Shown here: in pieces, positions 33,751 to 43,470 of the stretch
Position numbering within the stretch: position 1 is the stretch's first letter
How the letters are laid out: every line of letters begins with the position of its first letter
Source: Sporosarcina sp. BP05
Lineage (GTDB): Bacteria; Bacillota; Bacilli; Bacillales_A; Planococcaceae
Reading direction: 5' to 3'
Length of the DNA stretch: 64,000 nt
Assembly (NCBI RefSeq): GCF_014282005.1
Contig: NZ_JACFTD010000001.1
Span: 310,001-374,000 of the forward strand
Program-made: the position numbers and the translations under genes
The notes under the pieces: model-generated
The model's input: only the letters and a program-made list of their open reading frames with translations
What the model was told of the DNA's origin: nothing
Databases searched by the model: none

Positions 33751-35388
33751 TTAGACTGTGCATGTTTCCAGACTTTCATTCGTGATATACATGCTCTTCA
33801 CGAGCGTTTCCAGCATGACAGGCATTTCAACAAAAGCGCTGTCGACGTGCAAACGCTCCGTTCGTTGATGAGCATCCTTCCCAAATGGACCTACATTAAG
33901 CACCGGTGCTTTCAACTGCGCCATCTCAGCAAAGGGGATGCTATATGTATCGCCCCAGACCGGCGTGTTGCTTTCGAATGCAGCCCAGCCATTTGCGTCA
34001 TCTTCATAGTTAACATAACTTAGGTCGCAGATACCATTGAAGTAATGGATCTGCTCGACTGTATTATTGAATTTTTTCGCGGCTTTCTTCATCAACTCAA
34101 TCGACTCGATTACAAGTGGGTTATCCGACGAGTTAATGGCCGGATAGTACGGCGGTGCGTATAGAAGTACAGTTGCAGGCGCAAGTTCCTGGCACTGAAT
34201 CATCAAATTGTCGACGATGCGAAGCGACTTTTCACGATCATCCCATTCCTCATTAGTAAGCGCCTCTTGTTTCAAGCTTTCAACTTCCTTCGCCCCTAAT
34301 TTTAGCAAGGCATGTTCAAGGAGCTGCTCATAGCGCAACACTCTTACTTCCCCTACGCCTGTTACTTGCTCTCGCTCACAAATGACCTTGTAGCTATCGT
34401 TACACGCTGACATCGCGTCAATTGCCACTTGCTCAAACAAATCCATCACTTCGGATGCAGTACGCTTCATTAGGAAAACGTTATATAATGCAACTGCACG
34501 GTACGGCGTTTGCGTCGAGTATTGAAGTTTCAAATCTTTTTGTTGCAATGAAACCGGTAACGGCGTAGTTTCTCCGAGATCTGTCTCGCGGAACAATTCG
34601 TTCCACTCCATACGTTGCGTCAGATATGAAGCAATATAGTTTGCAGTCATACCTTTCATCGGCTCGCCGACATGTGTTTCTTTGCCATAGAACAATGCAG
34701 CAGGCATGATTTTCCCGATAGTACCCGAGTAAACATACTCAGCAATATCCGTTGGGTTTTGAGAAAACGATGGCTCGCTATTTAAAAATAGTTTATACGT
34801 TAACCCTTGCTCCTCACGAATACGGACAAGCTCAGTCACCGCTGCACGCATACCTGCCGAGTTCACCTCTTCGTCAGGAACCGTCGTCAAGATAAGATTA
34901 ATCGGCCATTTTTCGATGCTCGCTTTTTCGATGAGCTGCATATGAAGCGCAAGCCCCATTTTCATATCCATCGTACCGCGACCAAACAAGTAATTTCCTG
35001 TCTCAAGGTCAATACGTGCAGCTTCAGGCAGATCAGCATTGTGCTTGGGCTCAGACAATATTCTCGTCAGCTCTTCTGGATGAAAAGCAAGAGGTTCTAA
35101 TACACCATATTCTTCTGTCCAAACCGTATCAAAATGACTCATAAGCACGATTGTTTCCATCGCCTCCGGATGCTTGTATAAAGCGGTGACCGCGTGACGA
35201 CCAAGTCCAGCATCGTGCAGTTCCAACCGGTCCGGATTGTCTTTAAAGTAAGCTAGTTCTTTCAACTTCGTCTCTAACTTAGGAGCAAATGCACGCTCGC
35301 CATCTGTTAACGTACGGCTATCCCAGCTAACAAGTTCACATAACAGTGACCGAAGTGTAGAGGGTGTGCCCCATAGTAATTGGCTCAT
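33751..35388 (-). CDS. M20-family peptidase, RocB-like
   Basis: 545 residues. M20 metal-site motifs: LMSHFDTVW (about 82-90), GRGTMDMKMGLALHM (about 136-150) and TVPDEEVNSAGM (about 168-179). Length and the C-terminal half (YFNGICDLSYVNYEDDANGW, LNVGPFGKDAHQRTERLH) match the RocB type of Bacillus, a protein tied to arginine/ornithine use whose exact reaction is not settled. Start ATG 35388, with AGGAGA upstream. It follows a RocE-like permease gene by 12 bases, so both belong to an arginine-related operon. Confidence 0.85.
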   Translation of the reverse strand: MSQLLWGTPSTLRSLLCELVSWDSRTLTDGERAFAPKLETKLKELAYFKDNPDRLELHDAGLGRHAVTALYKHPEAMETIVLMSHFDTVWTEEYGVLEPLAFHPEELTRILSEPKHNADLPEAARIDLETGNYLFGRGTMDMKMGLALHMQLIEKASIEKWPINLILTTVPDEEVNSAGMRAAVTELVRIREEQGLTYKLFLNSEPSFSQNPTDIAEYVYSGTIGKIMPAALFYGKETHVGEPMKGMTANYIASYLTQRMEWNELFRETDLGETTPLPVSLQQKDLKLQYSTQTPYRAVALYNVFLMKRTASEVMDLFEQVAIDAMSACNDSYKVICEREQVTGVGEVRVLRYEQLLEHALLKLGAKEVESLKQEALTNEEWDDREKSLRIVDNLMIQCQELAPATVLLYAPPYYPAINSSDNPLVIESIELMKKAAKKFNNTVEQIHYFNGICDLSYVNYEDDANGWAAFESNTPVWGDTYSIPFAEMAQLKAPVLNVGPFGKDAHQRTERLHVDSAFVEMPVMLETLVKSMYITNESLETCTV

Positions 35389-35400
35389 AATAATTCTCCT

Positions 35401-36819
35401 TTAATTTACAGGTTCGACTTTAGTTTCAACAATGATCTTGTTCTTTTTCTCCAACCTAAATTTATAAAATAGCATACAAGCAACCAAGAATCCTACACCG
35501 TAGTATAGACCAATTCGCTGTGTTGGATCGAATGCCAAAAAGACGAGAATGAGAAGACAAAAGGCGATACAAAACAACGGAACATATGGATAGAAAGGAA
35601 CTTTATACTTCAGATCTTCCAATTTCCCGCCCGCTTTCAAGTAGTGACGACGGAACATCAATTGGGATGTCGCAATTCCCATCCATGAAATGGTAACGGA
35701 TATTCCTGCAATCGACATAAGTAATACGAACACTGCTTCTGCTTCCATTACACTTGTTAATAATGACAATAGAGAGAACGTCATTGTGAAGATAAGTGCA
35801 TTGAGCGGTACTTTCCTTTTCGACAGACGCCCGAACACCTTAGGTGCCATCCCTTCGTTTGACATTGCCCATAGAAGACGCGTTGACGCATATAGACACG
35901 AGTTTCCGACTGACAAGATTGCCGTCAAGATAACAAAGTTCATAATGCCCGCCGCGTACGGAACACCTGCGATTTCCATCAACGTCACAAACGGACTCGC
36001 GAGTAAACCAAGTTCGGATGCAGGGAAAATAGCAGATAAGACAATAATAGAAGCGATATAGAAAACGACTATTCTAAAAATTATCGTCCGGATCGCTTTC
36101 GGAATGTTCTTTTCAGGATTTTCAGTTTCCCCTGCCGCAATTCCAACCAGCTCCGAACCTTGATACGAGAAGATAACGTTCATCATCGTTACAAAAACGA
36201 TAGCAATGCCCGCTGGGAATAACCCTGTAGGAGCTAAATTTGTTAAAAATGGTGTTGTACGATCTTCCATGGGAATGAAGCCAAAAATCGCTGCAAACCC
36301 AATGACAAGGAACAGAATAACTGCAACGACTTTAATACCCGCAAACCAGAATTCAGCTTCTGCAAAACCTCTCGTCGACAACGCATTCAAAGAGAATAAG
36401 AGAGCCACAAATGCCAAACACCAGATCCAAATCGGGACATTTGGGAACCAATGTTGCATGAGTATTCCAGCAGCAGTGAATTCCACTCCAGCAGTGGCGG
36501 CGGAACCTACGAAATACATCCAGCCAAGTGAAAAGCCAGCCGTAGGACTAATGTAACGCGTTGCATATGTCTGGAAAGACCCTGTCACAGGCATATGGAC
36601 AGCCAGCTCGCCAAGACAAACCATAACCATATATAAAATCAAACCACCGAATAAGTAGCCGAGCAATGCTCCCCCTGCCCCGGCTTGATTGATTGTATAA
36701 CCTGCATTTAGAAACAGACCAGTTCCGATTACTCCTCCGAGAGAGAGCATAAACAAGTGACGGCTTTTCATGGAACGTTTCAATAGATTGTCTGCCGGTT
36801 GATCACTCATTTTTGTCAT
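35401..36819 (-). CDS. Amino acid permease, RocE-like (APC family)
   Basis: 472 residues from ATG 36819, preceded by GGGAGG. Twelve hydrophobic segments; the N-terminal signature LKRSMKSRHLFMLSLGGVIG and GTGLFLNAGYTINQAG closely follow the arginine permease RocE and related AAT-family porters. ELAVHMPVTGSFQTYA and YQGSELVGIAAGETENP are further family motifs. Probably imports arginine, ornithine or a methylated arginine in symport. Neighbours (two amidinotransferase-fold hydrolases and RocB-like) support an arginine-type substrate. Confidence 0.88.
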   Translation of the reverse strand: MTKMSDQPADNLLKRSMKSRHLFMLSLGGVIGTGLFLNAGYTINQAGAGGALLGYLFGGLILYMVMVCLGELAVHMPVTGSFQTYATRYISPTAGFSLGWMYFVGSAATAGVEFTAAGILMQHWFPNVPIWIWCLAFVALLFSLNALSTRGFAEAEFWFAGIKVVAVILFLVIGFAAIFGFIPMEDRTTPFLTNLAPTGLFPAGIAIVFVTMMNVIFSYQGSELVGIAAGETENPEKNIPKAIRTIIFRIVVFYIASIIVLSAIFPASELGLLASPFVTLMEIAGVPYAAGIMNFVILTAILSVGNSCLYASTRLLWAMSNEGMAPKVFGRLSKRKVPLNALIFTMTFSLLSLLTSVMEAEAVFVLLMSIAGISVTISWMGIATSQLMFRRHYLKAGGKLEDLKYKVPFYPYVPLFCIAFCLLILVFLAFDPTQRIGLYYGVGFLVACMLFYKFRLEKKNKIIVETKVEPVN

Positions 36820-36855
36820 GATATTACCTCCCAATCTTTCCTACTAATCATCTCT

Positions 36856-37617
36856 TTAGAATCGTAATGAAAGACAACTCAATCCACCGTCATGTTTCTG
36901 GAATTCAGACATTTCCAGTTCTATAGTTTTATAACCTGCTTCGCTCATCTTACGTTTCGTTTCCGCGTATCCTTTTGGAATGATGACAAAATCATTGACC
37001 CGTATACAGTTTGCGGAGTATTCATCCTTGGAAGAAACAATAAGTTTTTCATATTCCTCAAAATCAGGATGATCCAGGAATTCCCCCGCAGCCGCTATTA
37101 TGTTATTGCCGAGGTAAGTTATTCCTGTTTTCAAGTGGAAGAATTCTTTGAGTGGAACGATTGTCCCTTTAAATCCTTCTGATTCAACTATTTCTTTTAA
37201 TTGTCGTGCACCTTCTTCATTCGTCCGATCTGAAATCCCAATATAGAAGTGATCTTCCGCTTGGAGAACATCTCCTCCGTCAAGTGTGCCAGGTGAGTTA
37301 ATATAATGAAAGTTCTTATAAAACCCTTTAAGGACGGATTCAATTTCTTTTATTTCTCCATTACGAGAATCTGCTCCGGGATTTGTGACGACCGCAAATT
37401 CAGGCGTTAGTACCGCAGTATCTTCCACAAATGTGGAATCTGGAAACTCTTCACTTGCTGGCAGGTGAGTAACTGTAACACCGCACTTTTTTAAGGCCTC
37501 TATATAATTCTTATGTTGTATGAGTAACTTTTCATAATCCGGTTTTCCAAGATCCGATGTCGTCAACCCATTTAAATAACTTTTTCCTGGTGTTTTTACG
37601 ATTACATTTTTAAACAT
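36856..37617 (-). CDS. Dimethylarginine dimethylaminohydrolase-like amidinohydrolase
   Basis: 253 residues, the length of DDAH. Substrate-binding FVEDTAV (about 64-70), GTLDGGDVLQ (about 109-118), catalytic His in FFHLKTGITYL (about 162) and catalytic Cys near the C-terminus in GGLSCLSLRF. DDAH splits asymmetric methylarginines to citrulline and (di)methylamine; some relatives act on arginine or creatinine-like guanidines. GGGGGA lies before ATG 37617. Cotranscribed with a second enzyme of the same fold and a permease. Confidence 0.85.
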   Translation of the reverse strand: MFKNVIVKTPGKSYLNGLTTSDLGKPDYEKLLIQHKNYIEALKKCGVTVTHLPASEEFPDSTFVEDTAVLTPEFAVVTNPGADSRNGEIKEIESVLKGFYKNFHYINSPGTLDGGDVLQAEDHFYIGISDRTNEEGARQLKEIVESEGFKGTIVPLKEFFHLKTGITYLGNNIIAAAGEFLDHPDFEEYEKLIVSSKDEYSANCIRVNDFVIIPKGYAETKRKMSEAGYKTIELEMSEFQKHDGGLSCLSLRF

Positions 37618-37636
37618 TTGTCATTCCCCCATTTTT

Positions 37637-38509
37637 TTAGTTTCTTATTACAGGACTTGTCAGACACGTTGGTCCTCCAGTGCCCTTTACGCTTATTTCT
37701 TCTCCTTTATACTCATACACTGTTGCACCTGCATCGATTAACTTTTGTTTTGTGGTAGTGTTCCCAGTAACCATCATGCAAACACGCGGGGCAAGTGCTA
37801 ATACATTACAACCAAGCGTGTGATATTCTTCTTCCGACACTTCAATTAGTTGGATTCCACGTTCAATAAGAAGTTGACGGAAAAATACCGGCATTAGACG
37901 AGAGTGCACAACCGCAAGATCATGATCCACCATACTGATGAATGACATGAGATGTAGACATTCCTCCTCACCTTGATCATGCGGAAGTTGAACGACGATA
38001 AATTCTTCAACTAAGCGTGCCGTCATTTCCTTTATTTGCCTAATCGCCTCGTCATTCGTACGATAACCCCTGCCTACAACGAGCGTCTTATCGTCTAGCC
38101 AAATAATATCCCCACCGTCCGATACCGCATCGCCAGTCAATTCACCAATAATCGGGATCCCTTTTTCTTTAAGATAGTCTTTATAAACCCCTGCTTCCGG
38201 CTGTCTTAGCTTTTTTCCAGACTTTAAAATAATTGCTCCTGCGCTTGTTAATTTTACTGGATCATGCGCATATAACGAATCCATCCCCACTTCAGTGGAA
38301 GCTGGCAAATAATCAATTTGAGGAACATATTTTTCAAGTATAGATATGAATTCAGCGTATTCCCCAAGCGCTTCATTAAAATTAGGTTCCTCAAGATAAT
38401 TAAAGGTCTTCCATTCTTTTGATAGATGCTCTTGGTTTATAAATGCTTCATTTGGATGTTTAACTATTACACGTTCTAATGACTTGTACATTGAAGAAGA
38501 ATAAGTCAT
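37637..38509 (-). CDS. Amidinotransferase/arginine-deiminase-fold enzyme
   Basis: 290 residues of the guanidino-group-modifying beta-propeller fold: DAVSDGGDIIWLDD (about 126-139), catalytic His region CLHLMSFISMVDHD (about 186-199) and catalytic Cys in GTGGPTCLTSPV (about 275-286). It could be an arginine deiminase-like hydrolase or an ornithine-type amidinotransferase relative; the sequence does not decide. First gene of the operon, divergent from an IclR regulator, with a palindromic operator in the shared upstream region. Confidence 0.8.
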   Translation of the reverse strand: MTYSSSMYKSLERVIVKHPNEAFINQEHLSKEWKTFNYLEEPNFNEALGEYAEFISILEKYVPQIDYLPASTEVGMDSLYAHDPVKLTSAGAIILKSGKKLRQPEAGVYKDYLKEKGIPIIGELTGDAVSDGGDIIWLDDKTLVVGRGYRTNDEAIRQIKEMTARLVEEFIVVQLPHDQGEEECLHLMSFISMVDHDLAVVHSRLMPVFFRQLLIERGIQLIEVSEEEYHTLGCNVLALAPRVCMMVTGNTTTKQKLIDAGATVYEYKGEEISVKGTGGPTCLTSPVIRN

Positions 38510-38530
38510 TTCCCTGCCCCCTTTTCCGGT

Positions 38531-38559
38531 GATTGGAAAACGTTTCCGTTGATTGGAAA
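38531..38559. promoter_or_regulatory. Likely IclR operator in the divergent region
   Basis: GGAAAACGTTTCC (38535-38547) is a near-perfect palindrome of the GGAAA-N3-TTTCC kind bound by IclR proteins, and GATTGGAAA occurs twice exactly 20 bp apart (38531-38539 and 38551-38559), two helical turns. It lies 20-50 bases upstream of the amidinotransferase-fold gene and 120 bases before the IclR gene. Confidence 0.6.
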
Positions 38560-38679
38560 GTTTATATGTAAAATATAACTCTTGTTATGTTATGATGTCA
38601 ATGTATTTAGAATAATTTAATTGGTTTCACTAGAGTGGTAAATAGCAACTTTCAAGAAACTTTATGGGTGGTGTAATGT

Positions 38680-39411
38680 ATGCAATCAATTGACCGTGCA
38701 ATGACCGTAGCTAAAGTACTTGTTACAACAGATAATGGGCTATCAATTACGGACCTTTCAAAACAATGTGAACTTCCCCTCAGTACATTGCACAGACTAT
38801 TAAAAGCAATGATTAAGCAAGGAATGGTTCAACAAGACGAGCGTACTAAATCGTATAGTCTCGGTACAGTTTGGTTGGAATACGGATTAAAAATTTATGA
38901 CCAAATCGATTATGTAAGTAAAATCAGACCTGAATTGGAACGGCTAATGCGTGAAGTTGATGAAAGTGTGTATCTTAGTAAGCCTTTGGGAATGGAGGCC
39001 CTTATCATCGAAAGAATCGATAGTGAGAACAATCCCATTCGCATTCATGACCAACTCGGATTGCGAATACCAATGCATATTGGCGCTGCGAATAAAGCAA
39101 TGCTTGCTTACATGCCTACCAGTCAATCGAAAGAGATTCTATCTACCCTCTTGCCCAAAGAGGAAATCCGCGAAATGAAAGCTGCTTTAAAAGAAATAAA
39201 AAACCAAGGATATTCGACAAGTCACGGGGAAAGAACTGAAGGCACATTTTCCGTTGCAGTGGCAATACTAAATCATTTTGAAGAAGTTGTAGGAGCCATC
39301 AGTATCGGTTTTGTAAGTTTCAATTTGACAGAAGATCGAATTGAATTTCTTGCGGAGAAAGCCATTGAAACTGGAAAACGTATTTCTGGAACACTTGGTT
39401 ATCACGGCTAA
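38680..39411 (+). CDS. IclR-family transcriptional regulator
   Basis: 243 residues. N-terminal winged helix-turn-helix (about 1-60: LSITDLSKQCELPLSTLHRLLKAM) and C-terminal effector domain (about 70-243: KPLGMEALIIERIDSENNPIRI, GLRIPMHIGAANKAMLAYMP, GISTSHGERTEG-type stretch, AISIGFVSFNLTEDR). IclR proteins sense small organic ligands and control adjacent catabolic operons. Divergent to the methylarginine/arginine cluster with an IclR-like palindrome between, so that is the likely target. ATG 38680 has GGTGG upstream. Confidence 0.92.
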   Translation: MQSIDRAMTVAKVLVTTDNGLSITDLSKQCELPLSTLHRLLKAMIKQGMVQQDERTKSYSLGTVWLEYGLKIYDQIDYVSKIRPELERLMREVDESVYLSKPLGMEALIIERIDSENNPIRIHDQLGLRIPMHIGAANKAMLAYMPTSQSKEILSTLLPKEEIREMKAALKEIKNQGYSTSHGERTEGTFSVAVAILNHFEEVVGAISIGFVSFNLTEDRIEFLAEKAIETGKRISGTLGYHG

Positions 39412-39550
39412 TTCACATAATCACTAACAAGAATCGCACTAATCTTATAGCTAAGTACGTGCAATAAATAGGTTTACGAATCCCTGAATTGGTTCCTGTC
39501 CCTTCTATTGATGAAAGTCGTGGGAATGTTCGGAGAGTAGAATGAAATTA

Positions 39551-39591
39551 CAAAAACGGCTTGTGCATACTTTATGCACAAGCCGTTTTTG
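39551..39591. terminator. Bidirectional terminator between iclR-type gene and patA
   Basis: An 18-bp perfect stem: CAAAAACGGCTTGTGCAT (39551-39568) and its complement at 39574-39591 around ACTTT, with A and T tracts inside the stem ends. Confidence 0.95.
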
Positions 39592-39631
39592 AGTTTCTAA
39601 GCGAATACATGTCTAATTCCCACTCGCAATC

Positions 39632-40795
39632 TTACCTGATCGAAGTCAGAAATCGTTCAATTCCATCTAATCCATCTTCCAATTCCTTCATGGATTGAGC
39701 ATAGGAAATTCTAATAAATCCTTCTCCAAATTCAGAAAATGCACTGCCTGGTATAACCGCTACCTGTTCTTGGTTAAGTAATTTCTCTGCAAAGTCTGTT
39801 GATGTTAATCCTGTTTTCTTTATAGAAGGAAAAATGTAGAATGCACCTTCTGGTTCAACGACTTCTAAATCTAAATCTATTAATCGTTGGTATACATAGT
39901 CTTTTCTATTTTTATATTCATTTTTCATGGCTACTATTTCCTCACGATGGGTGCCCTGCGTTAACGCTTCAATTGCGGCATATTGACTAATTGTACTCGC
40001 ACAAACAGAATTATAAGAATGTATTTTATACATTTGTTCTGTCAAATAGGGAGGAGCAAAAATAAATCCGATGCGCCATCCGGTCATAGAGTGAGATTTT
40101 GAAAGTCCATTCACAATAATTGTCTTGTCTTTCAAGCCTGGAATGGATCCGATAGAAAAATGCTTTTCACCGTAGACCAACTCACTATAAATTTCATCCG
40201 CTAAAATAAATATATTTTTATCCTCAAGTAATTTACCAATCTCTCGGATTTCTTCTTCAGATAATACAGCACCAATGGGATTACTTGGGTATGGCAGCAC
40301 TATACAACGTGTTTTGTCCGTTATTTTCTCTTCAATTAATGCGGCAGTTAATTTGAAATTACTACCCGTTGTATCAGCAAAAATAGGAATAGCATTACAT
40401 AATCTAATAAGTGGTTCATATCCAGGATAGACAGGTCCAGGCATAATCACCTCGGATCCTTCAGCAAGAATTGTGCGAAAAGCAATATCAAGTGCTTCAC
40501 TAGCTCCAGTTGTAATGATCACTTCATCTTCTGGATTATACGATAAATTATAAAGATCCTGCACATAATCACATGCTGCTTTTCGCAATTCATATAATCC
40601 CGCTGTCTCTGTATAAGCAGTTTTATTTTCCTTAATTGCTTTTATACCAGCGACTTTAATATAATCAGGGGTTGGAAAATTAGGTTGTCCGAACGTTAAG
40701 TTTACGGCATTCGGAAATTTATCCATTACATTCGCAATTTTACGTATACCTGACATTTCTATTTCCTTAACATTGTTATTGACTAAATTAATCAT
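39632..40795 (-). CDS. patA: PatA-type class I/II aminotransferase
   Basis: 387 residues from ATG 40795, preceded by AAGGGCGG; the longer frame from 40840 is rejected. PLP-binding lysine lies in NGLSKSHSMTGWRIGF (about 227-242); PYPSNPIGAVLSEEE and LADEIYSELVYGE are classic fold-type I motifs. Sequence follows B. subtilis PatA over its length (TGASEALDIAFRTIL, VIMPGPVYPGYEPLI, EPEGAFYIFPSIK). PatA transaminates N-acetyl-LL-diaminopimelate and perhaps other amino acids. Single gene, with terminator downstream. Confidence 0.88.
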   Translation of the reverse strand: MINLVNNNVKEIEMSGIRKIANVMDKFPNAVNLTFGQPNFPTPDYIKVAGIKAIKENKTAYTETAGLYELRKAACDYVQDLYNLSYNPEDEVIITTGASEALDIAFRTILAEGSEVIMPGPVYPGYEPLIRLCNAIPIFADTTGSNFKLTAALIEEKITDKTRCIVLPYPSNPIGAVLSEEEIREIGKLLEDKNIFILADEIYSELVYGEKHFSIGSIPGLKDKTIIVNGLSKSHSMTGWRIGFIFAPPYLTEQMYKIHSYNSVCASTISQYAAIEALTQGTHREEIVAMKNEYKNRKDYVYQRLIDLDLEVVEPEGAFYIFPSIKKTGLTSTDFAEKLLNQEQVAVIPGSAFSEFGEGFIRISYAQSMKELEDGLDGIERFLTSIR

Positions 40796-41076
40796 TCTTT
40801 TCCGCCCTTTCTTTAGGTGCACAAATAAATGTAACCACAAATCCCTAAATCCAAATGATGAAGTCTTTCATTCTGTGCCAGTAATGATTATCGAAAAACG
40901 GTCGCGATAGTTAACTAGATGAAATTAACACTACTTTTTTAAAGGAATCAAATCCCAACATAATACACCAATGTTTTGTTGTCAATTAAATTTTAGAATT
41001 ATACAACTATTCAATAACGGAACATTAATTCCTAATATAGTATACATTCACGAGTAATTTGAATTATAAAACTATA

Positions 41077-41149
41077 TTGACAACGAATAATTTTTAGATT
41101 ACTGTAATGGTAGTATTCCGGAAATGGAAAGGGATTCCGGCATGCGGAA
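41077..41149 (+). promoter_or_regulatory. Promoter and TTCCG palindromes before the PotABCD-like operon
   Basis: TTGACA (41077-41082), 17-base spacer, TACTGT (41100-41105), followed by two inverted sites: TTCCGGAA (41116-41123) and TTCCG-GCATG-CGGAA (41135-41149). Their place just after the promoter suits a repressor. The rest of 40796-41261 is AT-rich with no gene. Regulator unknown; TTCCG-N5-CGGAA recalls IclR- or LysR-type operators. Confidence 0.5.
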
Positions 41150-41261
41150 AACTCAAATGTAGATCAAGGTTTTACGCACTGCTTTAACTGAAAATTCGTT
41201 CAATACATCTATCTATCCGAATTAATGTAGCACAGAATTTATTAAAGGGGAGGTTTGATTT

Positions 41262-42359
41262 ATGGCTTTGGGTGACAGTTTGTCAATCTCTAACGCTACA
41301 AAGTATTACAAAAAGTTTAAAGCAGTTGATGATGTTAATTTGACTGTAAATAAAGGGGAATTTCTCACTATTTTGGGGCCGAGTGGTTCCGGAAAAACCT
41401 CTCTTCTTAAATTAATAGCCGGATTTGAGGAGTTAAGTGATGGTTCAATACTATTGAATAATTTGGATATTACCAAGAAAAAGCCATATGAAAGGGAAAT
41501 CGGGATGCTATTTCAAAACTATGCCCTCTTTCCTCATATGACCGTTTCGGATAATATTGCTTATCCGCTACGTCTTCGTAAATTTCCAAAAGAAGAAATA
41601 ATAGAACGGGTCCAAAGTATTCTAAAACTCGTTCATTTGGAAGAATACGGGTCTAGATATCCTGAACAGCTAAGCGGTGGACAACAGCAGCGGGTAGCAT
41701 TAGCAAGAGCGATTGTTTTCAATCCTCCCCTCCTTCTTTTAGATGAACCTCTTGGTGCATTAGATAAGAACTTGCGCAAACAAATGCAATTAGAAATCAT
41801 GCAGATTCAAGAAAAGGTAGGCATCACGACGATTAGTGTAACGCATGATCAAGAAGAGGCATTAGTTATGTCTGATCGAATTTGTGTGATGAACAATGGA
41901 CGAATAGAACAAGTGGATAGCCCTAAAAACATATATAAACATCCTAAAAATCGATTTGTGGCCGAATTTATCGGCGAAATCAATTTGATAAAAGGGGAGA
42001 TTATTAATATAACCGATGAAATCACCAAGGTGAAAATTAAGGATAATTTGACGGTTAAGATCAAAACAGACGTTGCCCAACCAGGAATAATTGGAAAGTC
42101 AATGCTCATTGCGATTCGACCAGAAAATATTCAAATTGCTCAGGAATCATCTGAATTCCATAATACCATTCACGCTAAAGTACTTGATACGATTTACGTC
42201 GGGGATTCAGTCATCATTCAAACGAAAGCGGTTACAGGGGAGAATATAACAGTTAAAGTCCCCGCACACATGTCAGACTCGAGATTCGATAATCGGGATA
42301 TTCTCTTAGGTTGGAATCACAAGGATGCCTGTTTAATTTTTGACGAAACACAAACATGA
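41262..42359 (+). CDS. PotA-like ABC transporter ATPase
   Basis: 365 residues; AAAGGGGAGG before ATG 41262. ABC domain with Walker A GPSGSGKTSLL (about 38-48), signature LSGGQQQRVALARA, Walker B LLLLDEPLGALD, and a C-terminal TOBE domain (about 285-355). Closest to the PotA/FbpC spermidine-putrescine or opine importer ATPases. First of four transporter genes; energises uptake. The substrate is not known and the downstream oxidases suggest an organic acid or amine-linked compound. Confidence 0.9.
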   Translation: MALGDSLSISNATKYYKKFKAVDDVNLTVNKGEFLTILGPSGSGKTSLLKLIAGFEELSDGSILLNNLDITKKKPYEREIGMLFQNYALFPHMTVSDNIAYPLRLRKFPKEEIIERVQSILKLVHLEEYGSRYPEQLSGGQQQRVALARAIVFNPPLLLLDEPLGALDKNLRKQMQLEIMQIQEKVGITTISVTHDQEEALVMSDRICVMNNGRIEQVDSPKNIYKHPKNRFVAEFIGEINLIKGEIINITDEITKVKIKDNLTVKIKTDVAQPGIIGKSMLIAIRPENIQIAQESSEFHNTIHAKVLDTIYVGDSVIIQTKAVTGENITVKVPAHMSDSRFDNRDILLGWNHKDACLIFDETQT

Positions 42360-42393
42360 CTATATGAAAAAACAGTCTATGAGGGGGATAAAA

Positions 42394-43452
42394 ATGAATA
42401 GTAAAAAAATAGGATTAAGCATAGTTTTATTGCTGTTGCTTCTTAGTATTATGGGTTGCGGCAAAAATGATACTAAAGGATCTACTAGTAAAGTTAAAGA
42501 GCTTGTCGTTGTAGATTGGGGCGGACCTTACACGGAAGTCCATAAGAAGATGTCCTTTGAACCATTCGAAAAAGAATATGGCGTCAAAGTTATCGTTGTC
42601 ACCCCACCTGACACCGGTAAACTAAAAGCAATGGTGGAAAGCGAAAATGTTGAATGGGATGTTGTCAGTGTCGGGAATGATTTTGCGATTCGAGCAGGTA
42701 AAGAAGGGTTACTCGAAAAATTAGACTTTGATGTCATCAGCAAGGAAGGCCTATCGGAAGAACTTGTTAACGATTATGCAGTTCCAGAAAACTTATTTTC
42801 AACAGTGATTGCCTATAACACGGATACTTTCAGCGCTGACAATTATCCGAAAACCTGGGCAGACTTCTGGGATACTGAAAAGTTTCCTGGTTCCCGTGCT
42901 CTTTATAAATCTCCTTTTTGGACTCTTGAATCTGCTTTACTTGCAGATGGAGTGGAACCCGAAAACTTATATCCTTTAGATGTTGATCGTGCTTTTGCAA
43001 AACTTGATGAAATTAAAGATCATGTAAAAGTTTGGTGGACAGCAGGTGCCCAGCCACCAGATTTGCTCTCTACGAACGAAGTTTCCTTATCATCCGCTTG
43101 GAGCGGTCGTATCACAGCAGCAAATACTGAAGGAGCACCAGTCGATTTAGAGTTTAACCAGGGGATTATTTTCACGAATTCTTGGGCTGTTCCTAAAGGC
43201 GCACCAAACAAAGAGTTAGCTATGAAATTTATCGCCTTTACACTTGCTCCAGAGCAGCAGGCTGCCTTGTCTTCTGCCTATGATAATGCACCCGCAAACA
43301 GTAATGCATTACCTCTGATGTCTGAAGAAGCGATAAATCGCTTGGGACAATCTCCCGAAAATCAAGGTAAACAAATTATTACAAACAGTGAATGGTGGGT
43401 TGAAAACTTTGATAAGGTCGATGAACGTTTTCAACAATGGCTTCTCGAATAA
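42394..43452 (+). CDS. PotD-like substrate-binding lipoprotein
   Basis: 352 residues from ATG 42394, chosen by GAGGGGG upstream and by the lipoprotein signal that starts there (lipobox IMGC, Cys about 22). Periplasmic-binding-protein type 2 fold of the extracellular family 1/PotD group: VVDWGGPYTEVHKKM, VEWDVVSVGNDFAI, NSWAVPKGAPNKELAMKFI. Extracellular receptor for the importer. The acidic polyamine-binding residues of PotD were not traced, so a polyamine substrate is not claimed. Confidence 0.88.
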   Translation: MNSKKIGLSIVLLLLLLSIMGCGKNDTKGSTSKVKELVVVDWGGPYTEVHKKMSFEPFEKEYGVKVIVVTPPDTGKLKAMVESENVEWDVVSVGNDFAIRAGKEGLLEKLDFDVISKEGLSEELVNDYAVPENLFSTVIAYNTDTFSADNYPKTWADFWDTEKFPGSRALYKSPFWTLESALLADGVEPENLYPLDVDRAFAKLDEIKDHVKVWWTAGAQPPDLLSTNEVSLSSAWSGRITAANTEGAPVDLEFNQGIIFTNSWAVPKGAPNKELAMKFIAFTLAPEQQAALSSAYDNAPANSNALPLMSEEAINRLGQSPENQGKQIITNSEWWVENFDKVDERFQQWLLE

Positions 43453-43470
43453 GAAGGGGAGATGAATCAA

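Noticed and set aside
35690..36556. Two plus-strand frames of 116-123 codons opposite the RocE-like permease
   Set aside because: Antisense of transmembrane-helix codons, a common source of long spurious frames.
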